This document shows positions 34,268 through 44,986 of a DNA stretch of 64,000 nucleotides, one piece after another (within the stretch, counting starts at the first letter, position 1; each line of letters begins with the position of its first letter). The notes beneath the pieces are model-generated. The model saw nothing but the letters and a program-made list of their open reading frames with translations, was not told where the DNA came from and made no database searches. Source of the stretch: Isoetes taiwanensis (taxonomy: Eukaryota; Streptophyta; Lycopodiopsida; Isoetales; Isoetaceae); the NCBI GenBank assembly GCA_021234155.1, contig JAJEKV010000101.1, forward strand, positions 3,196,232 through 3,260,231, in the 5' to 3' direction. The translations under genes were made by a program, and so were the position numbers.

Positions 34268-35965
34268 TTAAATCATTAAAAAGCAACCATGGAGGGAAAC
34301 TTGTACTGATAGTTTCTTGTGCCAGCCTAACTTATTAGTTGTAAATTTGGTGAATTCACCCTCTCCTCTAAGATGTTCCAAATAAACTTTCCCACGACTA
34401 TTTTGCTTTGTAAGCCTATACCTATCATGCTTATACCTCCTCCTCCTTTTTCCCTCTTGCATTTCCACCATGCAATTTTTACAAAAGCTCCTTCCTGACT
34501 ACCTCCCTAAACAAAATTTCTAGTCGTTGCTTCCATCTCATATGCCTTTTCTGGGGGAGCCAATAAGAGTGATGCTACGTATATATGAATGCTGCACAAC
34601 ACTTGCTTTGTTACTACAATCCTTCCAGCTGATGATAGCTTTTTCACTTTTCACCAGTTTAAATGTTTTTGTAGACCAAGTATCATCTCATTCCAAATTG
34701 TCTGCACATTAATTCCCCTTGGGATACTTAGAAGCTTGGAACACTCTTCTTCAAGAATTATTTTCCATGGGAGGCATTGAAGAGAGTTAGGATGTGGGGC
34801 TGCTAACGCAACTGTGAGGGCCTTATACCAGTATTGGACCTGAACGTAGCATGCCACAATTCTCTACATTTATCCTCAAACCTCCTTCAAGTACCTAGTA
34901 TTTAGCTTAAAGACTGTCTTCAAAGACTTTTTCTTCATTTCCTTGTCTGATATCACTTGAGGGTTATGATCAGATATTGCATTCTTAGTCACATTTGAAC
35001 TGCAAATACTAGAAGACTAGGCAAGAGTCATGCGATTTTCATAGCACCTGTCATGTTCATTCAATAATTTACCTTATTGGATCTTCTCAAAACTGCTCAC
35101 AATTTTGGAAGTTGCCCCTCTTCTATCTTCAACTTCCTCTGCCATGTTAAAGTCTCCAAGCAACAACCATGCTATCTGACTTCCAAGGTTAATTTTTGGC
35201 TGAGAGTTGCCCAAAGTGCACCTCATATATATTCACAATCCCCCATGCTCGATTATTCTATTGCTACATGATAATAGACCATCACCTAAATCTATCTACT
35301 ATAGAAGTGGTCACGTTGACTGAATTTTTCCATGCCATCATCGTACCTGCACTGGCCTTTTCTGCCATTGGTGCTATTCCAATGTATTTATTATCTAGTA
35401 ATTTGAACAAATTATCAACTTCTTCCTGCTTACATTTGTGTTCTTGGAAGCAAATTATATCAGGTTTCATTCTCTTACAGCAATTGACAATCTCCTAATC
35501 ATAAACTTTGAGGATTTTAGCCCTCCAATATTCTAGCTCACAATTTATTGTAATTCATACTAGACCTTGCTTGCGCTCTGGCTGTCTCCCATGTACCCTT
35601 TCTTAGCTTTCCATCACTTGTATCTCAGTATCACAAGAGCTGCTTAGGTGAGAGATTAAAGCCCTTTTTCGTTTGGTCACATTTGTATTACTTAAACCTA
35701 TTTCAATATCATTTTCTGTTTGGCTATTAGAGCGAATGTCTCCTGGCATATCATCCTCAATCATTTCCATATCTGCCCAATTGATGTTGTCTTTGTGTAT
35801 GATTATTCTCGTATCTGGGTGCATATCTTCTTGATTTTCCATAATTACAGCATGACAGTTACAAATTCTAAATATAACAAACCTGGATTGAAGCCTTCGA
35901 TCTGCAATATTTGTCCAATAGTATGCATTGAAGTGGCCTCCATGCTTTTTTATTTGCACCAAATG
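34268..35965 (-). mobile_element. Second LINE fragment with internal deletion
   Basis: The ORF1 tail is at 35,962-35,603 (ADMEMIEDDMPGDIRSNSQT). The endonuclease N-terminus is at 35,470-35,282 (MKPDIICFQEHKCKQEEVDN, SAGTMMAWKNSVNVTTSIVD). The endonuclease end is near 35,020-34,880 (NAISDHNPQVISDKEMKKKS, TVFKLNTRYLKE). It passes almost directly into the reverse transcriptase thumb (LLSIPRGINVQTIWNEMILG, 34,857-34,651) and a segment matching GGLGM..QSKI..KFIW of the first LINE (34,471-34,268). The catalytic RT core is therefore deleted. Motifs are related to but clearly diverged from the first LINE. Confidence 0.75.
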
Positions 35966-36875
35966 AAATTACTACGGATGCAAAAAGGCAAGCGAAATTG
36001 AGTTCCAGCATAAGAGGCATAAGAATATAAGAGTTTTAATGGATATAGCATAGCATAGACTGTTTTGATATCTGCTTGCCATGGCCGCCTTTGTCCAAGC
36101 AGTTTCAATTTAATGTTGTAAACAGTAGCCAAGCATTTAGCCCAACTTATGTATACGACTAGGGCATTTTGTGTACACAAGTTTTAAGGCCTTGTCCAAC
36201 GCAAATTATGTAAGAAATAAGCTTCTACTTGCATGTATCTTACATTCTAGGGAAAGGTCCTTATGCACAAATATCAACATCCGATAGTGAAGTGGTATTT
36301 TCATTGAGCTGAATGAAATGAGTACAATGAATCATAGGAGTTCACAAATAACCCCAAATGAGTGAGTAACAATATAACAATAAGAAGAACATCCTAGGTA
36401 GCCCAAACACCCCAAGTTAAGCATCAGTTGCTTCATCTCAAAGCATACGTGACTGCCAAAATCCCTCGATGACTCCACCAGACCAGCATCATTTTCCGCC
36501 GCCCCATCGAATCCAGGACCCCAACTCGACCCCCAAACACGTAGAAACCGCTCGGGAACCGCCAAGAAAGAGGATCGTCCTGTCACTGCACACAACCGAC
36601 CTCATGGAAAGTCAAGGCCAGACAATGAGTTAGAAGCCTGACAGGCCAAGCAGCAACAAACATTTTATGTAAGAAAGAACAAAAAGATGAATGGAAATCG
36701 AGAGAAATTGGTTCACTCGGAAGCCCATAGCTACGCCGAGAGAGAGAGAGAGTAAGATAGACTAGGCCCGACCCCGGGGGTCATCCCCGAGGTGCCCTCC
36801 AGAAGCGACAAGTGCTACGCTGGGAAATTGCAGAGGCCACCCGACCCCAAACGAGATAGAGGAGGGAGGGAGGGA
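35966..36875. other. Boundary region, no gene
   Basis: A ~40-bp sequence (cattctagggaaaggtcctt...) ending catccga occurs at 36,246-36,285 and again at 37,087-37,126, so 36,286-37,086 looks like material inserted with, or flanked by, a short direct duplication. 36,480-36,870 is GC-richer. No coding potential is supported. Confidence 0.4.
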
Positions 36876-37088
36876 AACACTGGAACAAAGAGAATTCAGC
36901 TCAAAGGAAACACCGATGAGAATTGCTTGGAAGCTACAGGGATATATAACAGACAGAGCTAAAGAAATCATGTGCCAAAGAAAACTTAGGCTAAAGATGA
37001 CTCCTACGTCCAAAATAGCGTGACGCAAAACAAACGTCCCTTTCCCCAGAATGATGGTTCTCTTCTATATAAGAAGAGAACCATAGCA
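36876..37088 (+). repeat. ~214-bp direct repeat, left copy
   Basis: Starts aacactggaacaa and ends gagaaccatagca. It is nearly identical to 44,773-44,986. Near its end it holds a perfect hairpin with a TATA loop (37,054-37,084: arms atggttctcttct and agaagagaaccat around atata). The terminal CA and the TATA-like core would suit an LTR, but no TG start or primer-binding site is seen. Confidence 0.7.
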
Positions 37089-38286
37089 TTCTAGGGAAAG
37101 GTCCTTATGCACAAATATCAACATCCGACACAAAGAGGAACCTCCCTCAGACCCCATCATACATTGAGACCCCGAGAGATTGTAAGGCACACTGCTAGGA
37201 AAGTGTAATAATCATGAGATGAGGTGGGATGCCACTGTAAATAGAGGGGAAGGGGCGCAAGAAACCCTAAGACAACTGGACCGCATAAGGCAAAGAAGGC
37301 ATGAAAATCGAACACAACCAAGATCAATGGCCACCATCAAAGCACATGAAATCAAATTGTAGAACCAACGTACCAACAAACTACAGAAAAAACCTAACGA
37401 CAAGACGCTACGGAAGTAAGAACAAACATACCAAACTTATATTATTCATGCAGAACAGACTCAAGCGAACTTCCATGAAGACAATGCAAAACCCATAATA
37501 AGAAATACCAAAAACTATGCGCCGTGAAATGCATAAAAAGAGAAGACATCAAGACGCGACATAGTCAACAAGCCAACAAAGAGCACCTGGAACTAAAATT
37601 CAAGAAACAACGTACCAGCAGAGAACCACAGTGAATATTATAATGACAAAACACTACAACAAACAAGGACTAAAACCTAAACATATATGCTACATGCATA
37701 ACTAGATCAAAAACTTTCAAAAAATAGAAACAACATAACCTACGGGAACAAGACGATCGGAATGAGGTAGATGCAAATGTAATAGCGGAGGAGGGACGGG
37801 GAGTGGGGAGGGAATGGTGGAGGAGGAGAAAGAAACGAATAAAATCCAGGCCCCGCTTTTTGCACTTTGAAATTTGAATTTTAAATCTCCCTCCATATTT
37901 AAAATTTTTCTCCCAAAATGCCGCCCGTGAATTTAAAATTCAAAATATGAATTCCCTCCAATATTCCCCGTTCAAAATTCAAAAACCCTTCGATGTGGAC
38001 TGTACAATTCCTTCGGGAAGGATGCTATTTGGCTTTTATTCTTGGGCCTACCTCCGTCGCCTCTGCCGCCGGTCACTGAGACCAACAAGAATAAAAAAAG
38101 GCCAAGCAAGGTGGACGAAATAACTGGGGTCAACATAGTAAAACAACATAATGAATGGACACCACTAGGGCAAAAAGCACTATGATGAGTCAAGAGGCGG
38201 GCAAAGGAGGGAGTCAAGGCACTAGAAGAGCAAAGACGTTTCAAGAGATAATATGTAGCAAAATAACAGGGGGTTCCAGGGGGATT

Positions 38287-39179
38287 TGATATAGATATAA
38301 TTCTTGAAACCATAGACCATATCCCTAAAACAATTCAATGGGTTATTATAAAAAAAAAAACATAGATTTAAGATAAAAAATAGTCACATTAGCTCACTAG
38401 TTAGATTGGTTAAAGTAGTCTTATTAGGACATTGAGTTATTTTAGTAGAGGTTCGAATCCCCGTATTTCATATTCTAAAAGCTTAAATGAAACCGTATAG
38501 AGGCACGATATACCATCAAAACCTTAGGCAAACTCGTATTCGACATCTTAAAATCATAGGCGTCCCCAATCATAATTGAGCATAATCGAAACGAGAGGTG
38601 TCCAGAGGCTCCAACATACAGTCTGGGCCGTAGGATTGACAGATCCGACGACTGTGGTAGTCTAGGGTGCACCTCGTTTAGAATATGTAGCAAAATAACA
38701 GGGGGTTCCAGGGGGATTTTTTTATCTTAAATCTATGTTTTTTTTTTATAATAACCCATTGAATTGTTTTAGGGATATGGTCTATGGTTTCAAGAATTAT
38801 ATCTCAATGGGTTATTATAAAAAAAAAACATAGATTTAAGATAAAAAAATAGTCACATTAGCTCACTAGTTAGATTGGTTAAAGTAGTCTTATTAGGACA
38901 TTGAGTTATTTTAGTAGAGGTTCGAATCCCCGTATTTCATATTCTAAAAGCTTAAATGAAACCGTATAGAGGCACGATATACCATCAAAACCTTAGGCAA
39001 ACTCGTATTCGACATCTTAAAATCATAGGCGTCCCCAATCATAATTGAGCATAATCGAAACGAGAGGTGTCCAGAGGCTCCAACATACGATGCCCGGGCC
39101 AGAGGATTGATTGATCCGGACGACCGGGTGGTAGTCTAGGGTGCACCTCGTTTAGAATATGTAGCAAAATAACAGGGGG
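38287..39179 (+). repeat. Two tRNA-related SINE-like copies with an inverted segment between them
   Basis: Copy one (about 38,381-38,716) and copy two (about 38,848-39,179) are almost identical. Each has an A box TAGTTAGATTGG (38,398-38,409; 38,867-38,878) and a perfect B box GGTTCGAATCC (38,450-38,460; 38,919-38,929), as in tRNA-derived polymerase III promoters. The sequence 38,287-38,380 reappears inverted at 38,717-38,802. A tail atatgtagcaaaataacagg follows each copy and also precedes the first (38,254). D-arm length and stem pairing do not fit a working tRNA. Confidence 0.7.
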
Positions 39180-39252
39180 AATGAACAAACAAACAAACAA
39201 AACAAACAAAACAAACAAAATGAACAAACAAAGAGATAAAATGAACAAACAA
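39178..39252. repeat. (caaa)n-type microsatellite
   Basis: A run of aacaaacaaaca and aaaacaaacaaaatg variants directly follows the second SINE-like copy and may be its degenerate tail. Confidence 0.8.
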
Positions 39253-41747
39253 AGAGGAAAGGGACAAAATGCAAAATGAAAAAGGAAAGGAATGCGAGAT
39301 TATAATGAAATGGATGGAATAAGGGATCAGGAATAGAGGAACAGAGCAAATTGGGATAAAGGAGCTAAGGCCACCAATGCAAATAAAGCCCTCAAAGGCA
39401 TTCACAAGAATAAGAACCAATGATAAAAGAGAAGAGTATAGGCCCTCATAAGGGCATCCAAAAGAACAATTGAGAATATAAGAGAAACAAGCATGCACTT
39501 ATCTACCTAGACATACACCTAGAAACAAAGCTCAAGAATCCTAGAGTGAAAAGGTAAGCAAAACAAATGAAATTGATGGAGGAATGGGATAAAGAAAAAG
39601 GCACTAGAAAACCGTTGTGAAATGGAAAGGCGAGGGAAATAAATTGGGCAATCGAACAAACCACCACCAAAAAAAGACCGGGGAAAAAGCACGAAAGTGA
39701 GAGGAACAAATCCTCGTGATCCGCAAGTGAACAAACCATCACCGAGAAATCATGAGACAAGAATGTTACGAGAAATCGATGATGGGACAACCAGACAACT
39801 CTGGACAAAGAAAGCAAAAACAGAAAGACGATGGAAGCAACTCAAGCACAACCAGGACTGCAAGAGCTAGGACTCAAGGGACACCACAGTCGACAAAAAA
39901 AAAGGAATAATGGACGTCGTGTAGTAAAGGGAACGAGTAAAGGCGGTGGAAAGAAGCCAATGAAAAAGAATTGAAGGGGCACATGGCTAGGTGATCAACA
40001 CAAGGACATGGAATTCGCCACATAAAGGAATATAAAAGAAGATTTGCAACTAAATGTCACAAGCACCAATGCCGCAAGAATGCAAGAGCTCAACCCACAC
40101 AAAATGCCAACTGAGATATGGCACTGGCAAAAGCCATATATAAATGAGCCAAATGATTCTAGCAAACACCACCAATTGTAAAACTCCTGCAAAATGACAA
40201 AAAATGTAAGCGACCACCACAAATGGTACCAATAGACCAACGACGGGAAAACATGAGATCCTAAGCAAAAAAGGATCACATCTAAGTATGGAAGCAAAGC
40301 GCAACAAAAAGGATTGAGGATGGTAGAAAATAGAGACGTTATGGACCATACCATGTCTACGAGATTAGAACGTGTCAAGAATAACCAAAAGCAACATGGC
40401 ATGAACTAACATGAATCACCAACTCATGATGAATGCAAACTAAGGAAAAGTTAATGTAGAAAAATGCCGGAATATCCAAATGGAGAAGGTTGTATTCAAG
40501 ATATCGAAAATACCGATTTCGCCTCGACAACTCGTGTGCTAAAGTCCAGTAGGTCAAGTGCCAAAATGTCAAGAAAAGGGTGCAACCAAAGATGTGTTGA
40601 TTAAATATAGGATATAATGAGGAATTGCCCAAAATGCAATGAAGCAACTAAATGCAAACCCGACTTGGCGTGCAAAAAGTTTACATACATACAAAGTAGT
40701 TAGTCCCTTGTTGACCTCTATGGACACAGATTTGACAACGATCCCCATCAATGTCGACTAGAGACGGCACCACCCCTTCATAATGACAAGACGAGGAAAA
40801 CTATCAAGAAGCCAGTCCGACATTGACCCCTCTAGTCGCCAAGTCAAAAAATGATTCTTATCCGCATCTACTCGAGATGCCATCGCCAACCGAACCATAG
40901 CACGAAGCTTTCCCACATCAAGAACCCTACAACTAAAACCAACGAAGGCTGTAAACGTAACATTTGCAAAAAAGAGGGAACCATACATGGTCAGTCCACC
41001 AAAGGAAAAATCCATCCTCTGACAAATATACTAATCTAAACAGCAACTGGCCCAAGAGAACCTGATAAAACCAACATCTAACAACCCCACGTTTACCCAC
41101 TACGTAACTTACAAAACAAGACGGGGTTTTAAACCGTCAAATCCGAAAGAGAGAGCAAAAGGACATAAAATAGACCACCAAAGATAGAAACTATCACTAG
41201 GACAAACCTACGAAATCAAACACGCCAATCACTACTAAAAAACTAGGAGGACTAGTCAATTTTTAAATGAAGGTAAACAAGAAATAAGATAGGCGACAAG
41301 AAGATAGATAGGCCACCCAAGGAAACATACCACCACGATAATTATACAAAGCTAAATGCAAACCGACCCAAGAAAAGAACCAGTCGACTCTGCAAAAATG
41401 AGCAATAACCCATAATTTATACACTTACAAATACACGCAAGTAAGAAAGCCCAAAAAGGATTTGACACGTAAGATGGTTAATCTAGATACGAAAAAATAG
41501 AGACAGTGAGGATGGACACCATAAATCGACCAACCCAAAAGGCTGAAAGAAAGAATAAAGAAAGCGCATACCATTTCTAACACGACTCATGCAAGAACCA
41601 GACAACCAAGAAAGCAACGAAGCAAACAAGGACTGACTCTAGACTCCAAGCTCAAGCACGTCCAAGGCAACCGACAGAACAAAACAACACAAACAAGAAA
41701 ATGCTCTTTGGGGAGGGAGATAGGGCACAACGGATCCAAGCATAACC

Positions 41748-42190
41748 AACCTATGCACCAAGACCTTTGTGTTAGTAATGGCTAATAATATGCACGAGGA
41801 CTTCTTGTTATTGATATTTAATAATATTATGCACAAGGACCCCTGATTATAATGTTTATAACAAAGAAGGATTAACGTTGATAACAAAAATAAAATAAAA
41901 GGGCACCATGGGCAACAAAACAACAAGGGAAAGAGGAGGCCTCAATGAGACGGACCAAATTCAACCTAGGCAAAACCAACCTATGCACCAGGACCCTTTG
42001 TTATGAATGCTATGCACCAAGACTTGTGGTTATTAATGTGTAATAATATTATGCACATCCCTTATTATAATGTTTATAACAAAAAGTTCAATGTTATAAA
42101 AAAGTGGCACAATTGACCTATGCATGGCGTCAAACCAAGGGAAAGATGAGGTAAGGACTAGACGGACCAATCTCAACACAGAACCGATAA
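41748..42190. repeat. Tandem duplication of a ~235-bp unit
   Basis: Unit one (about 41,748-41,980) and unit two (about 41,983-42,190) share accaacctatgcacca, taataatattatgcaca, attataatgtttataacaaa, aagggaaaga.gagg and gacggacca. Differences include indels and a short internal rearrangement near 42,000. Confidence 0.7.
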
Positions 42191-43852
42191 AAAGGAGGTA
42201 AGGACGAGAGTAATCAATCTCAACATAGAAACTATTGTAACCATCCGTTTTAAGACCTCGTAATAATCCCTTTAACATCCTCTTAAGACCTCGTGATTCA
42301 TCCTTTTTAAGACCTCGAACATAACCAACCCCCCATGCATCAACCTACAAGAAAAGAAGCATAACTTGACCGAGGCCCTAGCACATTCAAGCGAAGAAAC
42401 TTTCGCACCTGGAAAGAAAACCTTATAAAGGCTACGAACAACACAAACAGAGTGAGAAAAACGTTTGCAATGATCCAACACTACACGTTGCTTTAAGGCT
42501 GTGAAATCCAGACAAACCACTTTGGAACTGGAACTAGAAACAAAAAACTTGCACATATAAACCTTGTAGAAGCAAGAACAAGACAAACAAGCAAGGCAAA
42601 TGATCCAGATACTATACGGTCCATGATGAGGCACGCAAGGCAATCTTTAGCTTTTGCATATGATCCAGATAATGATGAGGCACGCAAGGCAATCTTATGC
42701 TTTTGGTGAGGCAAACAAGAAAAAAGCTTTCACAAACCTTACCCATTGCTTTCCTGAGGAGGGTTACACGAGATAGAAGTTGTGAGACCGCTTTGATGAG
42801 GTTTTGAACTCTAGCCTCTATAACAACAAACCACCTACACAACCGAATGATTCTCTAACAACATGTAATCATAAAGTTCCAAAAGTCTATTTGAACCGTG
42901 ACTTCTTTATAACACTGGGCTTCTGCATAATATGAAGTCATGTAACAAAGAGGATGCTGCAATCTAAATTCAACATTCTAATTAGTATGAGTGTAAATGG
43001 ACGTAAACTGATGAAGAAGACAAATAAGGATGTTCAGTCAGAAAGAGCGATAAACGTCGGTCAAGCTGTGCGCAGGCAACAAGGAGAATTTAGCTCAAAT
43101 GGGAAAGGTAAGAAAAGTGCTGGGTCAGACGGAACAGAAATATTTGGTGGTATGATGGCGGGCTACGGAGGGGGGTTACGTTCGGTATCAGTGGTGGGCA
43201 GAGGAAATCCCCGGAGAGTAAATTGAGAACACATGGTCACTGAAAGAAAAAAGGGAGTGAGAACCGCATGAACAAAACAGAAAAAATTGGAAAAAACATA
43301 GGAAGGAAAAGACAAACAACGAAACCAACAGAAGGAAACACACCATCGACAACCAAGGCGAAAACGAAAAAGAATCGAAACAAATCCCAAAACCGACCCT
43401 ATCTAGGCAAAAACCCCCCACAGACCTTCATGAGGTACAGATCATAATGGCAATTGTCCACACATAGGCTTAATAAAAATTACACTATAAGAACAAAAAA
43501 GGGCAAAACAATCAGAATAACGACATAAAATAAAGATAAGATAAGAAATTTTTACGTCCACGGGAACCCAACGGAGACGAGTGATGAGAGAATTAGGTGA
43601 CTAGTAAAAAGCTAATGCATTGATATGATCATATATATTCCAGCCATAGGTTCTCCATAACAAAAAAACTTCCCTAGTTAACACAAATATGAATGTACAT
43701 GCCAAAGTTCATGAGATCACCCACATAACCTTGAAAACCAAAACAAACCATCCATAAAGACACCCACACCATGGAACCTTTAAACAAACCATACACTACC
43801 TTACCAACCCAAATAACCATAACAAAAAACACTACATAAAAAAAAAAACCAA

Positions 43853-43923
43853 CAACCATAGCAAAGAAAAGTTTTCTTTGCTATGGTTGTTTTTTTTTTA
43901 GTTTGGTTTTTAAAACCAAACTA
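43853..43923. repeat. Two adjacent perfect palindromes
   Basis: Arms 43,853-43,870 and 43,872-43,889 (caaccatagcaaagaaaa and its exact complement) enclose one base, and A and T runs extend the pairing outwards. Ten bases later, arms 43,899-43,910 and 43,912-43,923 (tagtttggtttt and its exact complement) form a second hairpin. They may be a MITE remnant or a fold-back artefact. Confidence 0.85.
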
Positions 43924-44772
43924 AACCTAGACAAGGAAAGGAAATCATGGAAAAAAAGGAAGGGAGGGGGGGATCGGGATACCGGGAACCCGACCATTGG
44001 TTCGCCGGGATACCCCCACCCTAAGATCCCCCGCAAAGTAATACAGATCGCGAAGCCAAATCCCGGCCGACATTAGAATAGGGCGGGCGATTGGAGCAAG
44101 GCGGCCGATTGGAGCAAGCTACAGAGAGAGATGAGGGGGGAAGGAACATGAGCTGGGAAGGAAACATGTTAAGAGCCCATGAGCCAGATCCCAAAAAGAA
44201 AAGAGAGAAGCAACCGGAACCAGGATCTTGGGGCAAAAGCATGAAGAATCCCACTCAGAGCAGATTGAACAGACCCAAATCGGAGCAGGAGGGCTCGAAA
44301 CTGACAGGCGAACGAAGGAAAGATTGAAGGTAAGCAACCTGCTGCCGATCAACAAAGGAGAGCAGAAGAACATGGCGAATCATGACGAATCAGAACGGAT
44401 AGGATTAGAAAGGATAAAGCAGAAGAATAGGGCAAATCAGAAAGGATAGAGCAGATACCAGAATAACCGGGTGGATCCGAAAGGACAGAGTAGAAGAATA
44501 TGGCGCATCAAAAAAGATAAAACAGAAAAGATAAAACAGATAACAGAGTCAGTGGGTCAGAAGGGCTAGCAATATAAAACAGCAAAGACGAGCATGAAAA
44601 AGTTTGGAGAGAACAAAAGCAAGCACGAGTAAATGCCCATTGGTTTAAAGGGATCGGGACTGCAAGAATACCGTGATCCCCAAAAGAGCTGGTAATTCTG
44701 AGCCCAATCCATCTGGAGAGCAGTACCTGAATGAAAGAATAAGCTCCTGAATGAAAGAATAAGCTGTAGGGT

Positions 44773-44986
44773 AACACTGGAACAAGGAGAATTCAGCTCA
44801 AAGGAAACGCCGATGAGAATTGCTTGGAAGCTACAGGGATATATAACAGACAGAGCTAAAGAAATCATGTGCCAAAGAAAACTCAGGCTAAAGATGACTC
44901 CTACGTCCAAAATAGCGTGACGCCAAAACAGACGTCCCTTTCCCCAGAATGATGGTTCTCTTCTATATAAGAAGAGAACCATAGCA
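44773..44986 (+). repeat. ~214-bp direct repeat, right copy
   Basis: Nearly identical to 36,876-37,088, including the hairpin with a TATA loop (44,952-44,982). The sequences beyond both edges are unrelated to those of the left copy, so the shared unit is sharply bounded. Confidence 0.7.

Larger units (their letters stand above)
37089..44772 (+). other. T-poor, A/purine-rich segment between direct repeats
   Basis: The plus strand is strikingly poor in T for most of 37.1-43.5 kb, which yields long but meaningless hydrophobic frames on the minus strand. I find no gag, pol or other protein on either strand. Strand-asymmetric A-rich composition between direct repeats resembles a large non-coding retrotransposon derivative (LARD), but the evidence is compositional only. 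Smaller repeats inside are listed separately. Confidence 0.35.

Noticed and set aside
37054-37100. Helitron 3' end (hairpin followed by ctag)
   Set aside because: The hairpin and ctag spacing fits roughly on the left copy, but the right copy (44,952-44,996) lacks ctag and no Rep/helicase or 5' TC end is seen.
38391-38472. tRNA gene at the A/B-box sequence
   Set aside because: The B box is perfect, but the D-arm region is too long, the acceptor ends do not pair, and the sequence is duplicated with a long non-tRNA tail. SINE-like is the better reading.
37972-42842. Many long hydrophobic minus-strand frames
   Set aside because: They follow from the T-poor plus strand, which gives T-rich codons on the minus strand. 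They overlap in different frames and show no domain.
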